The notes beneath the pieces are model-generated. The model was given only the letters and a program-made list of their open reading frames with translations. It was not told the DNA's origin and did not search any database. From assembly GCA_036267255.1 (NCBI GenBank), contig DATAWK010000041.1:248001-312000 (forward strand): a stretch of 64,000 bases of DNA, read 5' to 3'. Numbering within the stretch: the stretch's first letter is position 1; every line of letters starts with the position of its first letter. Made by a program: the position numbers and the translations under genes. Below, piece after piece: positions 9,391 to 17,840 of the stretch. This DNA is from DATAWK01 sp036267255. Lineage in GTDB: Bacteria > Acidobacteriota > Terriglobia > Terriglobales > Acidobacteriaceae.

Positions 9391-12300
9391 ATGCTGCAAA
9401 ATCACTCCAGGAGAAATCTCCTGTTTTTGTGCCTTTTGATTTTCCTTGCCTGCGAACTACTTCCCTCCACAGCACGGGCCCAGGCTAATACCCAGGCCAA
9501 TCCCCAGCCCAACGCATCCGTTCCCGCAAAGGATCTTTCCGCCCTGCAGTGGTGGCTGGTAGGCCCCTATCGCGGCGGCCGCGATGTTGCCGTCGCCGGC
9601 GTACCCGGAGATCCCCGCACCTACTACGTCGGTGCAGTTGGCGGTGGATTGTGGAAGTCCACCGACGGGGGCGTTGTCTACAAACCAATCTTTGACGCGG
9701 AAGATGTCGCGTCCATCGGAGCGATTGCCGTCGCTCCCTCCGATCCGAATATTCTCTATGTCGGAACCGGCGAAGCGGACATGCGCTCCGACATCACCTT
9801 CGGCGACGGCGTCTACAAATCCACCGACGCAGGAAAGACATGGACCAACATTGGCCTCAAGGACACCCAGCAGATTGGCCGCATCTGGATTGATCCCAAA
9901 AATCCGGATCATGTTCTCGTCGCCGCTCTTGGACACGCCTATGGCCCGAACCGGCAGCGCGGTGTTTTTCTGACCGAAGACGGCGGCAAAAGCTGGCAGC
10001 AAGCTCTCTATAAGAATGCCGAAACCGGCGCGATTGACCTGGACGGCGTGCCGGGAAGTTCCAGCGTCATCTACGCTTCCATGTGGCAGACGCATCGGGT
10101 TCCCTGGACGATCTATGCGCCAACCAAAGGCCCCGGCAGCGGACTCTACAAATCCATCGACGGCGGCAAAACCTGGACCCAGATCACCGGCCACGGCTTG
10201 CCGGATGGCATCTGGGGACGAAGCGGGATTGCCGTCGCTCCCGGCACCGATGGCAAACGCGTTTACGTCATCATCGACGCGCCAAAAAGCGGCCTCTATC
10301 GCTCCGATGACAGCGGGCAGACATGGACTCTCGTAGGAACCGATCCGCGCATTCGCCAACGCATGTGGTACTTCAGCGGCATCGCCGTCGATCCTGAAAA
10401 TCCCGACGTCGTCTATCTGTCCAACGTCGCCATTTATCGCTCCACCGATGGCGGCAAGAATTTCATCTCCTATAAAGGTGCTCCCGGCGGCGACGACTAT
10501 CACTTTCTGTGGATTGATCCCACCAATGCGAACCGCATGATCTCCGGCAGCGATCAGGGCGCCACCATCAGCATCGACGGCGGCCACTCCTGGAGCAGCT
10601 GGTACAACCAGCCGACGGGTCAGTTCTATCACGTCTCCGTCGACAATCATTTCCCCTATCGCATCTACGGCCCGCAACAGGACAGCGGCTCCATCGCCAT
10701 CAATAGCCGCGGCGCCAACGGCGAAGTCACCACGCGCGACTGGTGCGGCGCCGGCGGAGACGAGAGCGGCTACATGCTGCCCGACCCGCACGATGACAAC
10801 ATCGTCTATTCCTCCGGCACGGGCGGCGGTGTCAATAAATTCGATTGGCGCACGCGCCAGGTGCAGGATATCTCTCCCACCCCACACATCGAAGTGGCGA
10901 CGAATATTTCCAAAGAGCCCTACCGCTATCCCTGGACGCCGCCGCTTGCCATCTCTCCGTTGCCGCCCTACACGCTTTACGCCGCGGCACAGATGGTCAT
11001 GGAAACCAGCGACGGCGGCAAGAGCTGGCAAACCATCAGCGGCGATCTCACCGGCTCCACGCAGACATCCAGCCAATCCGACGATGCCTCGAACGAAGCA
11101 GCCAATGCACCCGCTACCATCCAGAACACTGTGGCCCTCGGCTACGGCGTCATCAACACCATTGCACCGTCGCCCATCCAAAGCGGTCTCATTTGGGTAG
11201 GCAGCGACACCGGCCTCATTCATCTGACGCGGGACAACGGCAAGACGTGGAGCAATGTCACTCCGAAAGGGCTGCAGCCCTGGAGTTTGATCGGCATCAT
11301 CGAGGCCTCGCACTTCGATGCGGGAACGGCGTATGCGACCGTCGACCGGCACATTCTGGATGATTACCGTCCGTACATGTATCGCACGCGCGATTACGGC
11401 CAGACATGGCAGTTGATTGTGAATGGTCTTTCCGCACCGGCCTACGTCAACGTTGTGCGCGAGGACACCGAACGTAAGGGACTGCTCTTCGCCGGCACGG
11501 AGCTTGGCGTGGATGTCTCCTTCGATGACGGCGATCACTGGCAGTCGCTGCAACAGAACCTTCCGCCCGCCTCCGTTCGCGATCTTGCGATTCATGGCGC
11601 GGACCTGATCGCCGGAACCCATGGCCGTGCCTTCTGGGTGCTCACCGACTTCAGTCCGCTGCGGCAGATGTCCCCTGGCGCAGAGAATGCCAATGCTGCC
11701 TTGTTTGCTTCTCCCGTGGCCTATCGCGTGCGCCGTGTGCCGTTTGAAGGCACACCGTTTCCGCCGGAGATTCCCAAATCCTACAACCCGCCCGATGGTG
11801 CAACCATCAGTTATCTGCTGCGCGACAAGCCCGCGCAACCAATTCAACTGACTATTCTCGACGCTCACGGCAACGTGGTGCGGCAATATTCCAGTCTGCC
11901 CCTACCGCCGCTGCCAAGAAATAAAGCGGACTTTCCGGATTACTGGCTCAAGCCGCCGCAACATCTCACCACCGACGCAGGGTTGAATCGCATCGTCTGG
12001 GACCTTCGCTACGACGGAGCGCCCGGCAGCGGAAATCCCTTCTCTACCGGCGGTCCTATGGCCGTGCCGGGACAATACACTGTTCGGCTCACGGTCGATG
12101 GCACCTCCTACACGCAGCCGTTGACCGTCAAGCTCGATCCGCGCGCGCCGGTATCGCAGGCGGCACTGGAGCAGCAACTCGCCTTCGGGCTGAAAGTGCG
12201 TTCCGCCAGCACGCAGGCGCACCAGGCGCTCGCACAAATCAACGAAGTGGAAGCAAAGCTTTCCAGGTCTCCAAAGAATGCAAGCAGCGCGCAAGCGAAG

Positions 12301-12636
12301 CGGCTGCAAAAGAAACTCGATGCTCTGGCGCGAAGCAATGGTGAGGAGTCGCCCAACTCATTGTCAGCCGTTGCCGAAGACTTGCAGGACATCGGCAGTT
12401 CGGCAGAATCCGCCGATGCTGCCCCGACCGTGATGCTCCAGAATCGCTATGCCAAAACAGACGCCGAACTCAACCGGCTTCTCGAACAGTGGAAGCAGAT
12501 TCAGTCTACCGATCTGCGGCAACTGAACGCCGCGCTGCGGCGCGAAGGCATGCCCATCCTCACCTTCCATCCCCATGCAACGCAGCGGGACGCGCTGCAG
12601 TATCAGATTTACGCCGGAAAAATGGAGAACGACTGA
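9391..12636 (+). CDS. Secreted sortilin/VPS10-type BNR-repeat (glycosyl-hydrolase-like) protein
   Basis: 1081 residues. After a signal peptide (LLFLCLLIFLACELLPS...ARAQ) come many beta-propeller blades with Asp-box motifs of the type S-T-D-G-G-K-T-W: KSTDGGVVY, KSTDAGKTWTNIG, KSIDGGKTWTQIT, RSDDSGQTWTLVG, TRDNGKTWSNVT. This is the WD40/YVTN/BNR-like sortilin N-terminal class, often annotated as glycosyl hydrolase although no catalytic residues are evident. The last 300 residues include an Ig-like strand region and a basic coiled-coil-like helix. ATG at 9391 is preferred because GAGG lies six bases upstream; an ATG at 9385 and longer frames lack a usable site. Its function and ligand are unknown. 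Confidence 0.8.
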   Translation: MLQNHSRRNLLFLCLLIFLACELLPSTARAQANTQANPQPNASVPAKDLSALQWWLVGPYRGGRDVAVAGVPGDPRTYYVGAVGGGLWKSTDGGVVYKPIFDAEDVASIGAIAVAPSDPNILYVGTGEADMRSDITFGDGVYKSTDAGKTWTNIGLKDTQQIGRIWIDPKNPDHVLVAALGHAYGPNRQRGVFLTEDGGKSWQQALYKNAETGAIDLDGVPGSSSVIYASMWQTHRVPWTIYAPTKGPGSGLYKSIDGGKTWTQITGHGLPDGIWGRSGIAVAPGTDGKRVYVIIDAPKSGLYRSDDSGQTWTLVGTDPRIRQRMWYFSGIAVDPENPDVVYLSNVAIYRSTDGGKNFISYKGAPGGDDYHFLWIDPTNANRMISGSDQGATISIDGGHSWSSWYNQPTGQFYHVSVDNHFPYRIYGPQQDSGSIAINSRGANGEVTTRDWCGAGGDESGYMLPDPHDDNIVYSSGTGGGVNKFDWRTRQVQDISPTPHIEVATNISKEPYRYPWTPPLAISPLPPYTLYAAAQMVMETSDGGKSWQTISGDLTGSTQTSSQSDDASNEAANAPATIQNTVALGYGVINTIAPSPIQSGLIWVGSDTGLIHLTRDNGKTWSNVTPKGLQPWSLIGIIEASHFDAGTAYATVDRHILDDYRPYMYRTRDYGQTWQLIVNGLSAPAYVNVVREDTERKGLLFAGTELGVDVSFDDGDHWQSLQQNLPPASVRDLAIHGADLIAGTHGRAFWVLTDFSPLRQMSPGAENANAALFASPVAYRVRRVPFEGTPFPPEIPKSYNPPDGATISYLLRDKPAQPIQLTILDAHGNVVRQYSSLPLPPLPRNKADFPDYWLKPPQHLTTDAGLNRIVWDLRYDGAPGSGNPFSTGGPMAVPGQYTVRLTVDGTSYTQPLTVKLDPRAPVSQAALEQQLAFGLKVRSASTQAHQALAQINEVEAKLSRSPKNASSAQAKRLQKKLDALARSNGEESPNSLSAVAEDLQDIGSSAESADAAPTVMLQNRYAKTDAELNRLLEQWKQIQSTDLRQLNAALRREGMPILTFHPHATQRDALQYQIYAGKMEND

Positions 12637-12653
12637 CGCATCGTTTTGCGGCA

Positions 12654-13523
12654 TCAACGCGATGCCGCACTCGCCGATGTCGCACTCGCATAGTGCGGCA
12701 TTGTTTTCTGCGCAGGCGATAACAGGCTCACGGTTACGGCCACACTGGCGGCAAGAAACGGAATCGATCCCAGCACCCACATCAGCACACCCGCGGCAAC
12801 CTGGTCCTGCATCGGGGTAATGGCGATGGGCCGTTGCACCAGCGCGTAGACGGGATAAAACAAATGTCCGGAGAACGCCAGCAGCGCGCACAGAATCGTG
12901 TTGGCAACGTCGGCCGTCAGCAGATAAGGCAGCAGAAACCATCGCGGCCGCCGCGGCTTGCTGGGCCATGGCCGTATCACCGGCCACCAGAACAACAGAG
13001 ACGTAAACAGAAAGCAGGCATGCTCTACCTCATGCCAGTTTTCCGAACGCACCGCCAATTGAAATGCCGGTGGCGTGTGCCAGCCAAAGAACGCCACGAT
13101 CATCACGATCCACGCGAATGCTGGCCGCGTGATCGCACGTCCCAGGCGATGCATTCTCGGCGAAGCAATCACGGGTGCCAACCCGGCGCGCATCGTCCAC
13201 TTGGGCAGGCCGCGCAAAATTGGAACCATCGGCCAACCCAACAGCAATAACGGAGGCGCGACCGACATCAACGTCAAATGCTGCATCATGTGCACACTCA
13301 GCAGCACGTCGTCGAAGGCATCCAGTGGAGAACCCAGCGCAATGTAAATGGAACCCAGCCCCGCGACAAACATCACTAGTCGCCAGACCGGAAATTGCCC
13401 CGGACGTGTGCGATGCAGAATGCGCCATCCGCGAACGTACAGAATCAGCCCTAACAGCGAAAGCAACGTAGGCACCCACGGCAACGACCACGCCGTGAGC
13501 ACCGATCTTTCCAGCGGAGACAT
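12654..13523 (-). CDS. ctaG: Cytochrome c oxidase assembly factor CtaG (caa3 type)
   Basis: 289 residues with about seven transmembrane helices. Typical elements are HMMQHLTLMSVAPPLLLLGWP and the GWHTPPAFQLAV segment, which supply conserved His residues. This is the membrane CtaG of Gram-positive and caa3-type systems, thought to help metallate the oxidase; it is not the Cox11 type. It is the last gene of the respiratory operon, starting two bases after the cytochrome b stop, which supports translational coupling. Its end is convergent with the BNR-repeat gene 17 bases away. Confidence 0.85.
   Translation of the reverse strand: MSPLERSVLTAWSLPWVPTLLSLLGLILYVRGWRILHRTRPGQFPVWRLVMFVAGLGSIYIALGSPLDAFDDVLLSVHMMQHLTLMSVAPPLLLLGWPMVPILRGLPKWTMRAGLAPVIASPRMHRLGRAITRPAFAWIVMIVAFFGWHTPPAFQLAVRSENWHEVEHACFLFTSLLFWWPVIRPWPSKPRRPRWFLLPYLLTADVANTILCALLAFSGHLFYPVYALVQRPIAITPMQDQVAAGVLMWVLGSIPFLAASVAVTVSLLSPAQKTMPHYASATSASAASR
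12662..12707 (+). terminator. Possible terminator of the BNR-repeat gene, inside ctaG end
   Basis: ATGCCGCAC at 12662-12670 pairs perfectly with GTGCGGCAT at 12693-12701 and is followed by TGTTTTCT. It lies 25 bases after the plus-strand stop and within the 3' end of the convergent ctaG. A second, shorter hairpin (TGCGGCAT/ATGCCGCA, 12647-12669) shares one arm, so alternative pairings exist. Confidence 0.45.
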
Positions 13524-13525
13524 GG

Positions 13526-14998
13526 CTACGGACTCGCAGGCTGCGGCGCGTGGCCGTGTTGCTGCGATGTATCTTCCGCCGCCGGCTGGCCGCTCGGATG
13601 CAGCGTATCCAGAAACCGCACCAGCGCCGTCGTCTCTGCCGGAGACAACTGTTTTCCATACGCAGGCATATTTCCGCCTCCCTGCAGCACCTGGCGAATC
13701 ATCTGGTCTTCCGTCAAACGTGTTGCCACATCATCCAGTGCGGGTCCGCGCATGCCGCCCACGCCGCCCAATGCGTGACAATCGCGGCATTGCTTGTTCT
13801 GAAACACAACCGCACCCTGCCGCTCCAGCGGCGTTCGATGTTCCAGGTATTCCACCGGAACGGGATCGCTGCTCCACGCCGACATGTGCGGACTCCACGG
13901 AGTATAGGTACCCAGATGCGTCAGCGTTCCCCACGCGATAGCGATCACCATCACCGCCAGCACCGCGACCGGACGCCGCGACCAGTGCTTCTCACCCTCA
14001 CCCGCATAAAAAGGCAGAAAGACAAGAATAGCGACGGCCAGCACCGGAACAATCAGCATGAAGGGCGTTTCCAGGCTTGGAGGAAGAAACGCGAGGATGG
14101 AATAGATCCACAGGAAAAAGAAGTCCGGCTTTGGAACGGTCTGGATAATGCTTGGGTCGGGCATGCCGCTGGGACCAAACGGCCCAAAATAAAACGCGCA
14201 CACCGCGACAGCCAGCAGGATGGCGCCGGAAAAAACAATGTCCTTCCAGACCGCATCCGGCACAAAAGGAATTCCATCCTTGCGCACCAGTTCTTTGTAT
14301 TCCTGAATGTATGTGCTGCGGCGAACAACGCGGCCCGGCATCGGCCACTCGTTGATGCCCAGCTTCAACACCATCCAGACGTGCAGCCCAACCAGCGCCA
14401 GCAACATTCCCGGAATAATAAAAACGTGCAGCGCAAAGAATCGTGTCAGGGTGGCGCCGGCAATCGTCGGGCCACCCAGCATAAACTGCACCAGCCATCC
14501 GCCGATCCACGGCACCCGCGCCAGCATCGATGCGCCAATGCCCAGCCCCCAGAATGCATCCTGATCGAAACGCAGCACCTGGCCGGTAAACGCCATGCCC
14601 AGCGTCAGCAGCAATAGAAAAACCCCCACCGTCCAGGTCAGTTCGCGTGGAAATTTATAGGCTCCGAACAAAAAAACCTGCGCCATGTGAATCAGCACCA
14701 CGGCGACCATAAAGTTCGATCCCCATCCGTGCATGGCGCGCAGGAACCATCCCAGCGGTAGCTGATGGTTCAGCACCTGCAGGCTGTTCCACGCATGCCC
14801 GGCAGAGGGAACATACACCAGCGCGAGCAGAATGCCCGTAAAAACCTGGAAGATCAGCAGCGTGAAGCTGGCGCTGCCAAAGACGTACCACCAGCTCGCC
14901 GTCTTGCGCGGTACCGGGTGCGTGGTCTCTTCCACCACAAAATCCTGCAACTGCACGCGGCGATTGACCCATTCATATATCTCTTTCAACCGACGCAT
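13526..14998 (-). CDS. Cytochrome b subunit of a bc-type complex with C-terminal cytochrome c domain
   Basis: 490 residues. The N-terminal cytochrome b/b6 part has two His pairs for the b hemes: H in FLRAMHGWGSN and VVLIHMAQ, and H in FFALHVFIIPG and GLHVWMVLK. A subunit-IV-like part follows with FFFLWIYSILAFLPP. After the membrane part comes a cytochrome c domain with CRDCH (about residue 405) and a probable Met ligand in NMPAYG. It oxidises quinol and hands electrons to Rieske and cytochrome c. Its start overlaps the Rieske stop by 13 bases. Fusion of cytochrome c to cytochrome b lets electrons pass without a separate c1. Confidence 0.88.
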   Translation of the reverse strand: MRRLKEIYEWVNRRVQLQDFVVEETTHPVPRKTASWWYVFGSASFTLLIFQVFTGILLALVYVPSAGHAWNSLQVLNHQLPLGWFLRAMHGWGSNFMVAVVLIHMAQVFLFGAYKFPRELTWTVGVFLLLLTLGMAFTGQVLRFDQDAFWGLGIGASMLARVPWIGGWLVQFMLGGPTIAGATLTRFFALHVFIIPGMLLALVGLHVWMVLKLGINEWPMPGRVVRRSTYIQEYKELVRKDGIPFVPDAVWKDIVFSGAILLAVAVCAFYFGPFGPSGMPDPSIIQTVPKPDFFFLWIYSILAFLPPSLETPFMLIVPVLAVAILVFLPFYAGEGEKHWSRRPVAVLAVMVIAIAWGTLTHLGTYTPWSPHMSAWSSDPVPVEYLEHRTPLERQGAVVFQNKQCRDCHALGGVGGMRGPALDDVATRLTEDQMIRQVLQGGGNMPAYGKQLSPAETTALVRFLDTLHPSGQPAAEDTSQQHGHAPQPASP

Positions 14999-15585
14999 GG
15001 TTTCGAATCCTTCCCATCGATCTGGTACAGGCGCGCTTCATTGGCAAGCGTCGGCATCTGACCGGCATCGATCATCAACTCACCGTTGACAACCTTGTAG
15101 GGATACTCAAACAAGCCGCGCTCCGGTGGTCCTGCGGCCTGGGAGCCATCGGCATAGTAGGCGCCGCCATGACAAGGACACAGGAAGAGTTGCGACTGCG
15201 CGAACCATCGCACAGGACAACCCAGATGCGCGCAGTTGATGGCAAACACCTGAAATTTTTCTTCGCTCACATGGCGCACCCAGCATGCGGTCTTCGCCGT
15301 CATGCCGTCCCACGGATGTCCGGACGGATTCATGAATTCCGCCAGACGCGTTTCGCCTGCAGGAAACGTACCCATCGCGCCCAGAGAAATCCACGAGCGA
15401 TATCCATGTTTTTTTACAGGCCCTAAAAGATATCCGAGGACAGGAACCGTCACGGCAAGACCGACCGCGGCGTTGAACGCCACGCCTAACTTGACAAGAA
15501 ACCATCTTCTGGAAAGGTTGCGGGCATCCTGTTTGCTATCGGTTTCCTTCTTCGGTTCGTCGGGAACCGGATCTTGATGGCTCAT
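14986..15585 (-). CDS. Rieske iron-sulfur protein of bc-type complex
   Basis: 199 residues. The twin-arginine-like segment LSRRWFLVKLGVAFN precedes a single membrane anchor, as in Rieske proteins exported by Tat. The 2Fe-2S ligands are in CAHLGC and CPCHGG, about 20 residues apart. ATG at 15585 is preceded by GGAGGGG; a longer upstream frame is not Rieske-like. The gene overlaps the cytochrome c gene before it by four bases (ATGA) and the cytochrome b gene after it by 13 bases, so the three are tightly coupled. Confidence 0.88.
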   Translation of the reverse strand: MSHQDPVPDEPKKETDSKQDARNLSRRWFLVKLGVAFNAAVGLAVTVPVLGYLLGPVKKHGYRSWISLGAMGTFPAGETRLAEFMNPSGHPWDGMTAKTACWVRHVSEEKFQVFAINCAHLGCPVRWFAQSQLFLCPCHGGAYYADGSQAAGPPERGLFEYPYKVVNGELMIDAGQMPTLANEARLYQIDGKDSKPCVG

Positions 15586-16355
15586 TTTGCCCCTCCGTGA
15601 CTGCCTGCATGGGCAGGTTGCATTTGGGTGGTTGGCTGCGCGGGAGTTGGCTGTGTCTCTGCCGACGGCGTCACCGGCCGTTGCGAAGCAAGCCATGCCA
15701 CCACGTCCGCAATATCCTGCTTGCTCATCGGCGCGCCCGGTATTCTTTCGCGCCAGTCCGGCATGCCGAAATCAGGACGGCCCGTGATGACGATCGTGCG
15801 CAGCACCTGGTTGTTCATGAGCGATAGAAAATTTTTGTTCGTAATGGGGCCCGTCCCGACGGAGGGAGCATTCGCCTCGTCATGGCACATGGAGCAGTTG
15901 TTGTTATAAACAATCTCTCCGCGTGCCACGTCCCCCGTCATGTCGGCCTTGTAGGACGGAAAAACAACCCCGGCAAACTGCGCTGGCCTGGCCCAGTGGG
16001 CGCGCATTCCCTTTACCAGCGCATCCACCTGTTGGTCTGTCAGCATGCCGCCGGCCGATTGCGCAAACGCGGGCATCAGCGTTCCCTTCAAACCTTGCGC
16101 GATGGTATTGCGCAGCGTTGCGTCGTCTACCAGGGCCTGATATTCCGGATTGCCCAGATCAATCGCCGCTCCATGTTGTCCATTGGCGCCATGACAGCCC
16201 GCACAATTCTCTCCATACAGCGTCGCAAAATTCAAAATTGCAGTTGGACGCGGGACTTCATCGCCCGGCGTTGGTTTACCGGGAATGCGGCTGCAGCCTG
16301 CCAGCACCAGTGGCAACAGCAGCGCGGCCCGCGCAAGGATTGCTGCATCTTTCAT
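15582..16355 (-). CDS. Diheme cytochrome c lipoprotein
   Basis: 257 residues. A lipoprotein signal (LLLPLVLAGC, Cys near residue 21) is followed by two class-I cytochrome c domains with CAGCH and CSMCH heme motifs. Each has a plausible Met ligand (LMPAFAQ; FGMPDWRER). The mature protein should sit on the periplasmic face and carry electrons between the bc complex and the oxidase. A Gln/Thr/Pro-rich tail ends the protein. It overlaps both neighbours by four bases (ATGA). ATG at 16355 was chosen because the signal peptide begins there and GGGAAAGA precedes it. Confidence 0.85.
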   Translation of the reverse strand: MKDAAILARAALLLPLVLAGCSRIPGKPTPGDEVPRPTAILNFATLYGENCAGCHGANGQHGAAIDLGNPEYQALVDDATLRNTIAQGLKGTLMPAFAQSAGGMLTDQQVDALVKGMRAHWARPAQFAGVVFPSYKADMTGDVARGEIVYNNNCSMCHDEANAPSVGTGPITNKNFLSLMNNQVLRTIVITGRPDFGMPDWRERIPGAPMSKQDIADVVAWLASQRPVTPSAETQPTPAQPTTQMQPAHAGSHGGAK

Positions 16356-17218
16356 TCTTTCCCGCTCCCTTGCTTGCCATCGCCCATCAACTCCGGCATT
16401 TCCAGTCCCACCCGGGCCGCGAAGGGCAAATATTGCCGCGTGCGAATGTTCGTGTGCAGATTCACAAAGAAACCCGCAACCAGTCCAAAGGCTACCTGCG
16501 ACGCCACAAACCATCCCCAGGCAATGCGCTGATTCAGCAACGGATTGACAATGTTAATCGAGGAATACAAAAGTCCCGTCCACAAAAATGGCGCAATAAA
16601 TCCGCCCATCAGGATCGGCCTGCGCGGAAACATCGGCAACATCGCGCCGTACAGCAAGCCCACCAGCAGGCACGTGATCACGTGAATCACACTGGCAATC
16701 AAAAATCCATCCATGTGGAAGACCACCAGTTGCGCCGTCGTGTAATTCGCCCATCCGGGAATAGCAGCTCCTGCCAGCAGATTGATGGGGTACCAGATGC
16801 TGTGATATCCGATCAAGCCGAAAAGCAGCGCCAGCCCCGTCATGGCCACGCCACCGGCGATGCCGCCATCGATGCCTGCGCGAATCGACGGCGTTTCTAC
16901 CGGCAGGCGCGCGCGGTGGCTCAGCGTCACTTCAATGCGTGTCACGCTGGTACGAGCCGTTTCTACTTGCATGGCATACGGCTCCAGCCGCACCAGTTCA
17001 TGGCGCTCATGCGGCAGCACCTCGCGGAACCAGCCAATAGCTGCCGCAAGCGTCAACACAGCGCCCAGCACACCGATGGCAAGCGTCGTCACCAGCCCTG
17101 CGGCCAGCAGCGTCAGCCCAAATGCCAGCACGAATGGCCATGCGGTTGGAGCTGGCAATGCAATCGTGTTTTCCGCTGAATCCGCGTGATGATCTTCCAC
17201 AGCCATAGCTTCCTCCAA
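16352..17218 (-). CDS. Polytopic membrane protein of the respiratory operon, subunit-IV-like N-terminus
   Basis: 288 residues and about seven hydrophobic segments. Residues about 20-75 (WPFVLAFGLTLLAAGLV then GWFREVLPHERHE) resemble small cytochrome c oxidase subunit IV proteins, which end in GWFRE. The remaining 200 residues form a separate four- or five-helix domain (MTGLALLFGLIGYHSIWYPIN; VVFHMDGFLIASVIHVITCLLVG) that I cannot assign. It sits between coxC, ten bases upstream, and the diheme cytochrome, with which it overlaps by four bases. A structural or quinone-related role in the oxidase/bc assembly is inferred from position only. Confidence 0.7.
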   Translation of the reverse strand: MEEAMAVEDHHADSAENTIALPAPTAWPFVLAFGLTLLAAGLVTTLAIGVLGAVLTLAAAIGWFREVLPHERHELVRLEPYAMQVETARTSVTRIEVTLSHRARLPVETPSIRAGIDGGIAGGVAMTGLALLFGLIGYHSIWYPINLLAGAAIPGWANYTTAQLVVFHMDGFLIASVIHVITCLLVGLLYGAMLPMFPRRPILMGGFIAPFLWTGLLYSSINIVNPLLNQRIAWGWFVASQVAFGLVAGFFVNLHTNIRTRQYLPFAARVGLEMPELMGDGKQGSGKE

Positions 17219-17227
17219 CTCCTCCGG

Positions 17228-17827
17228 TCACCGACCGATGATGTACACCACCGTAAAAACCACCACCCATACCGCATCCACAAAATGCCAATACAGAGAA
17301 AGCACCGCAACGCGATCGGCATGATGCTGCTGAATCTTTCCCATCAACGCGAAGATCAGCACCAGCGACAACATCAGCAATCCAACAACCACGTGCGTGG
17401 CGTGCAATCCCACCAGAGAATAAAACGTAGTACCAAACAGATTGGTCTTGATCGTGAAGTGATCGTGATAAATAAACCCGTACCATTCCCGCGCCGTGCC
17501 GCCCAGAAAAATCGCAGCCAGCACAATCGTCACGGCCCACCACGCGGTAAATACGCGAATGGCTCCTTTGTGCAACGCCTTTTCTGCAAACCAGATGGTC
17601 AGGCTGCTGGAAAGCAGGCAGATGGTCGTGAAGATGGGAACATCCAGAAGCTGGCCCGGCGTCGGTCCGCTCAGGCTTTTTCCGATGTAGAAAATATAGG
17701 CAACCACGAAAATCGCGAAGATGGCAGACTCGCCGCCGATCAGGCACAGCATGCCCACGGTGCCACGGGAGAGATTCTCCTCTGCGGGAGGATGATGTGC
17801 GGGCATTACGATAGGAACAGCGCTCAC
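17228..17827 (-). CDS. ctaE: Cytochrome c oxidase subunit III
   Basis: 199 residues with five hydrophobic helices, the short form usual in caa3 oxidases. Characteristic parts are the C-terminal GLHATHVVVGLLMLS segment and the final YWHFVDAVWVVVFTVVYI. It stabilises subunit I and the proton entry path. It follows coxA by 13 bases and precedes the unidentified membrane protein by nine. Confidence 0.9.
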   Translation of the reverse strand: MSAVPIVMPAHHPPAEENLSRGTVGMLCLIGGESAIFAIFVVAYIFYIGKSLSGPTPGQLLDVPIFTTICLLSSSLTIWFAEKALHKGAIRVFTAWWAVTIVLAAIFLGGTAREWYGFIYHDHFTIKTNLFGTTFYSLVGLHATHVVVGLLMLSLVLIFALMGKIQQHHADRVAVLSLYWHFVDAVWVVVFTVVYIIGR

Positions 17828-17840
17828 GCTTTAACCTCGA

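Noticed and set aside
9457..11886. Very long minus-strand frame antisense to the BNR-repeat gene
   Set aside because: It mirrors the high-GC codon pattern of the real gene; the plus frame has a signal peptide and repeated Asp-box motifs.
15586..15696. N-terminal extension of the Rieske protein
   Set aside because: It lies inside the cytochrome c gene, and GGAGGGG precedes the ATG at 15585.
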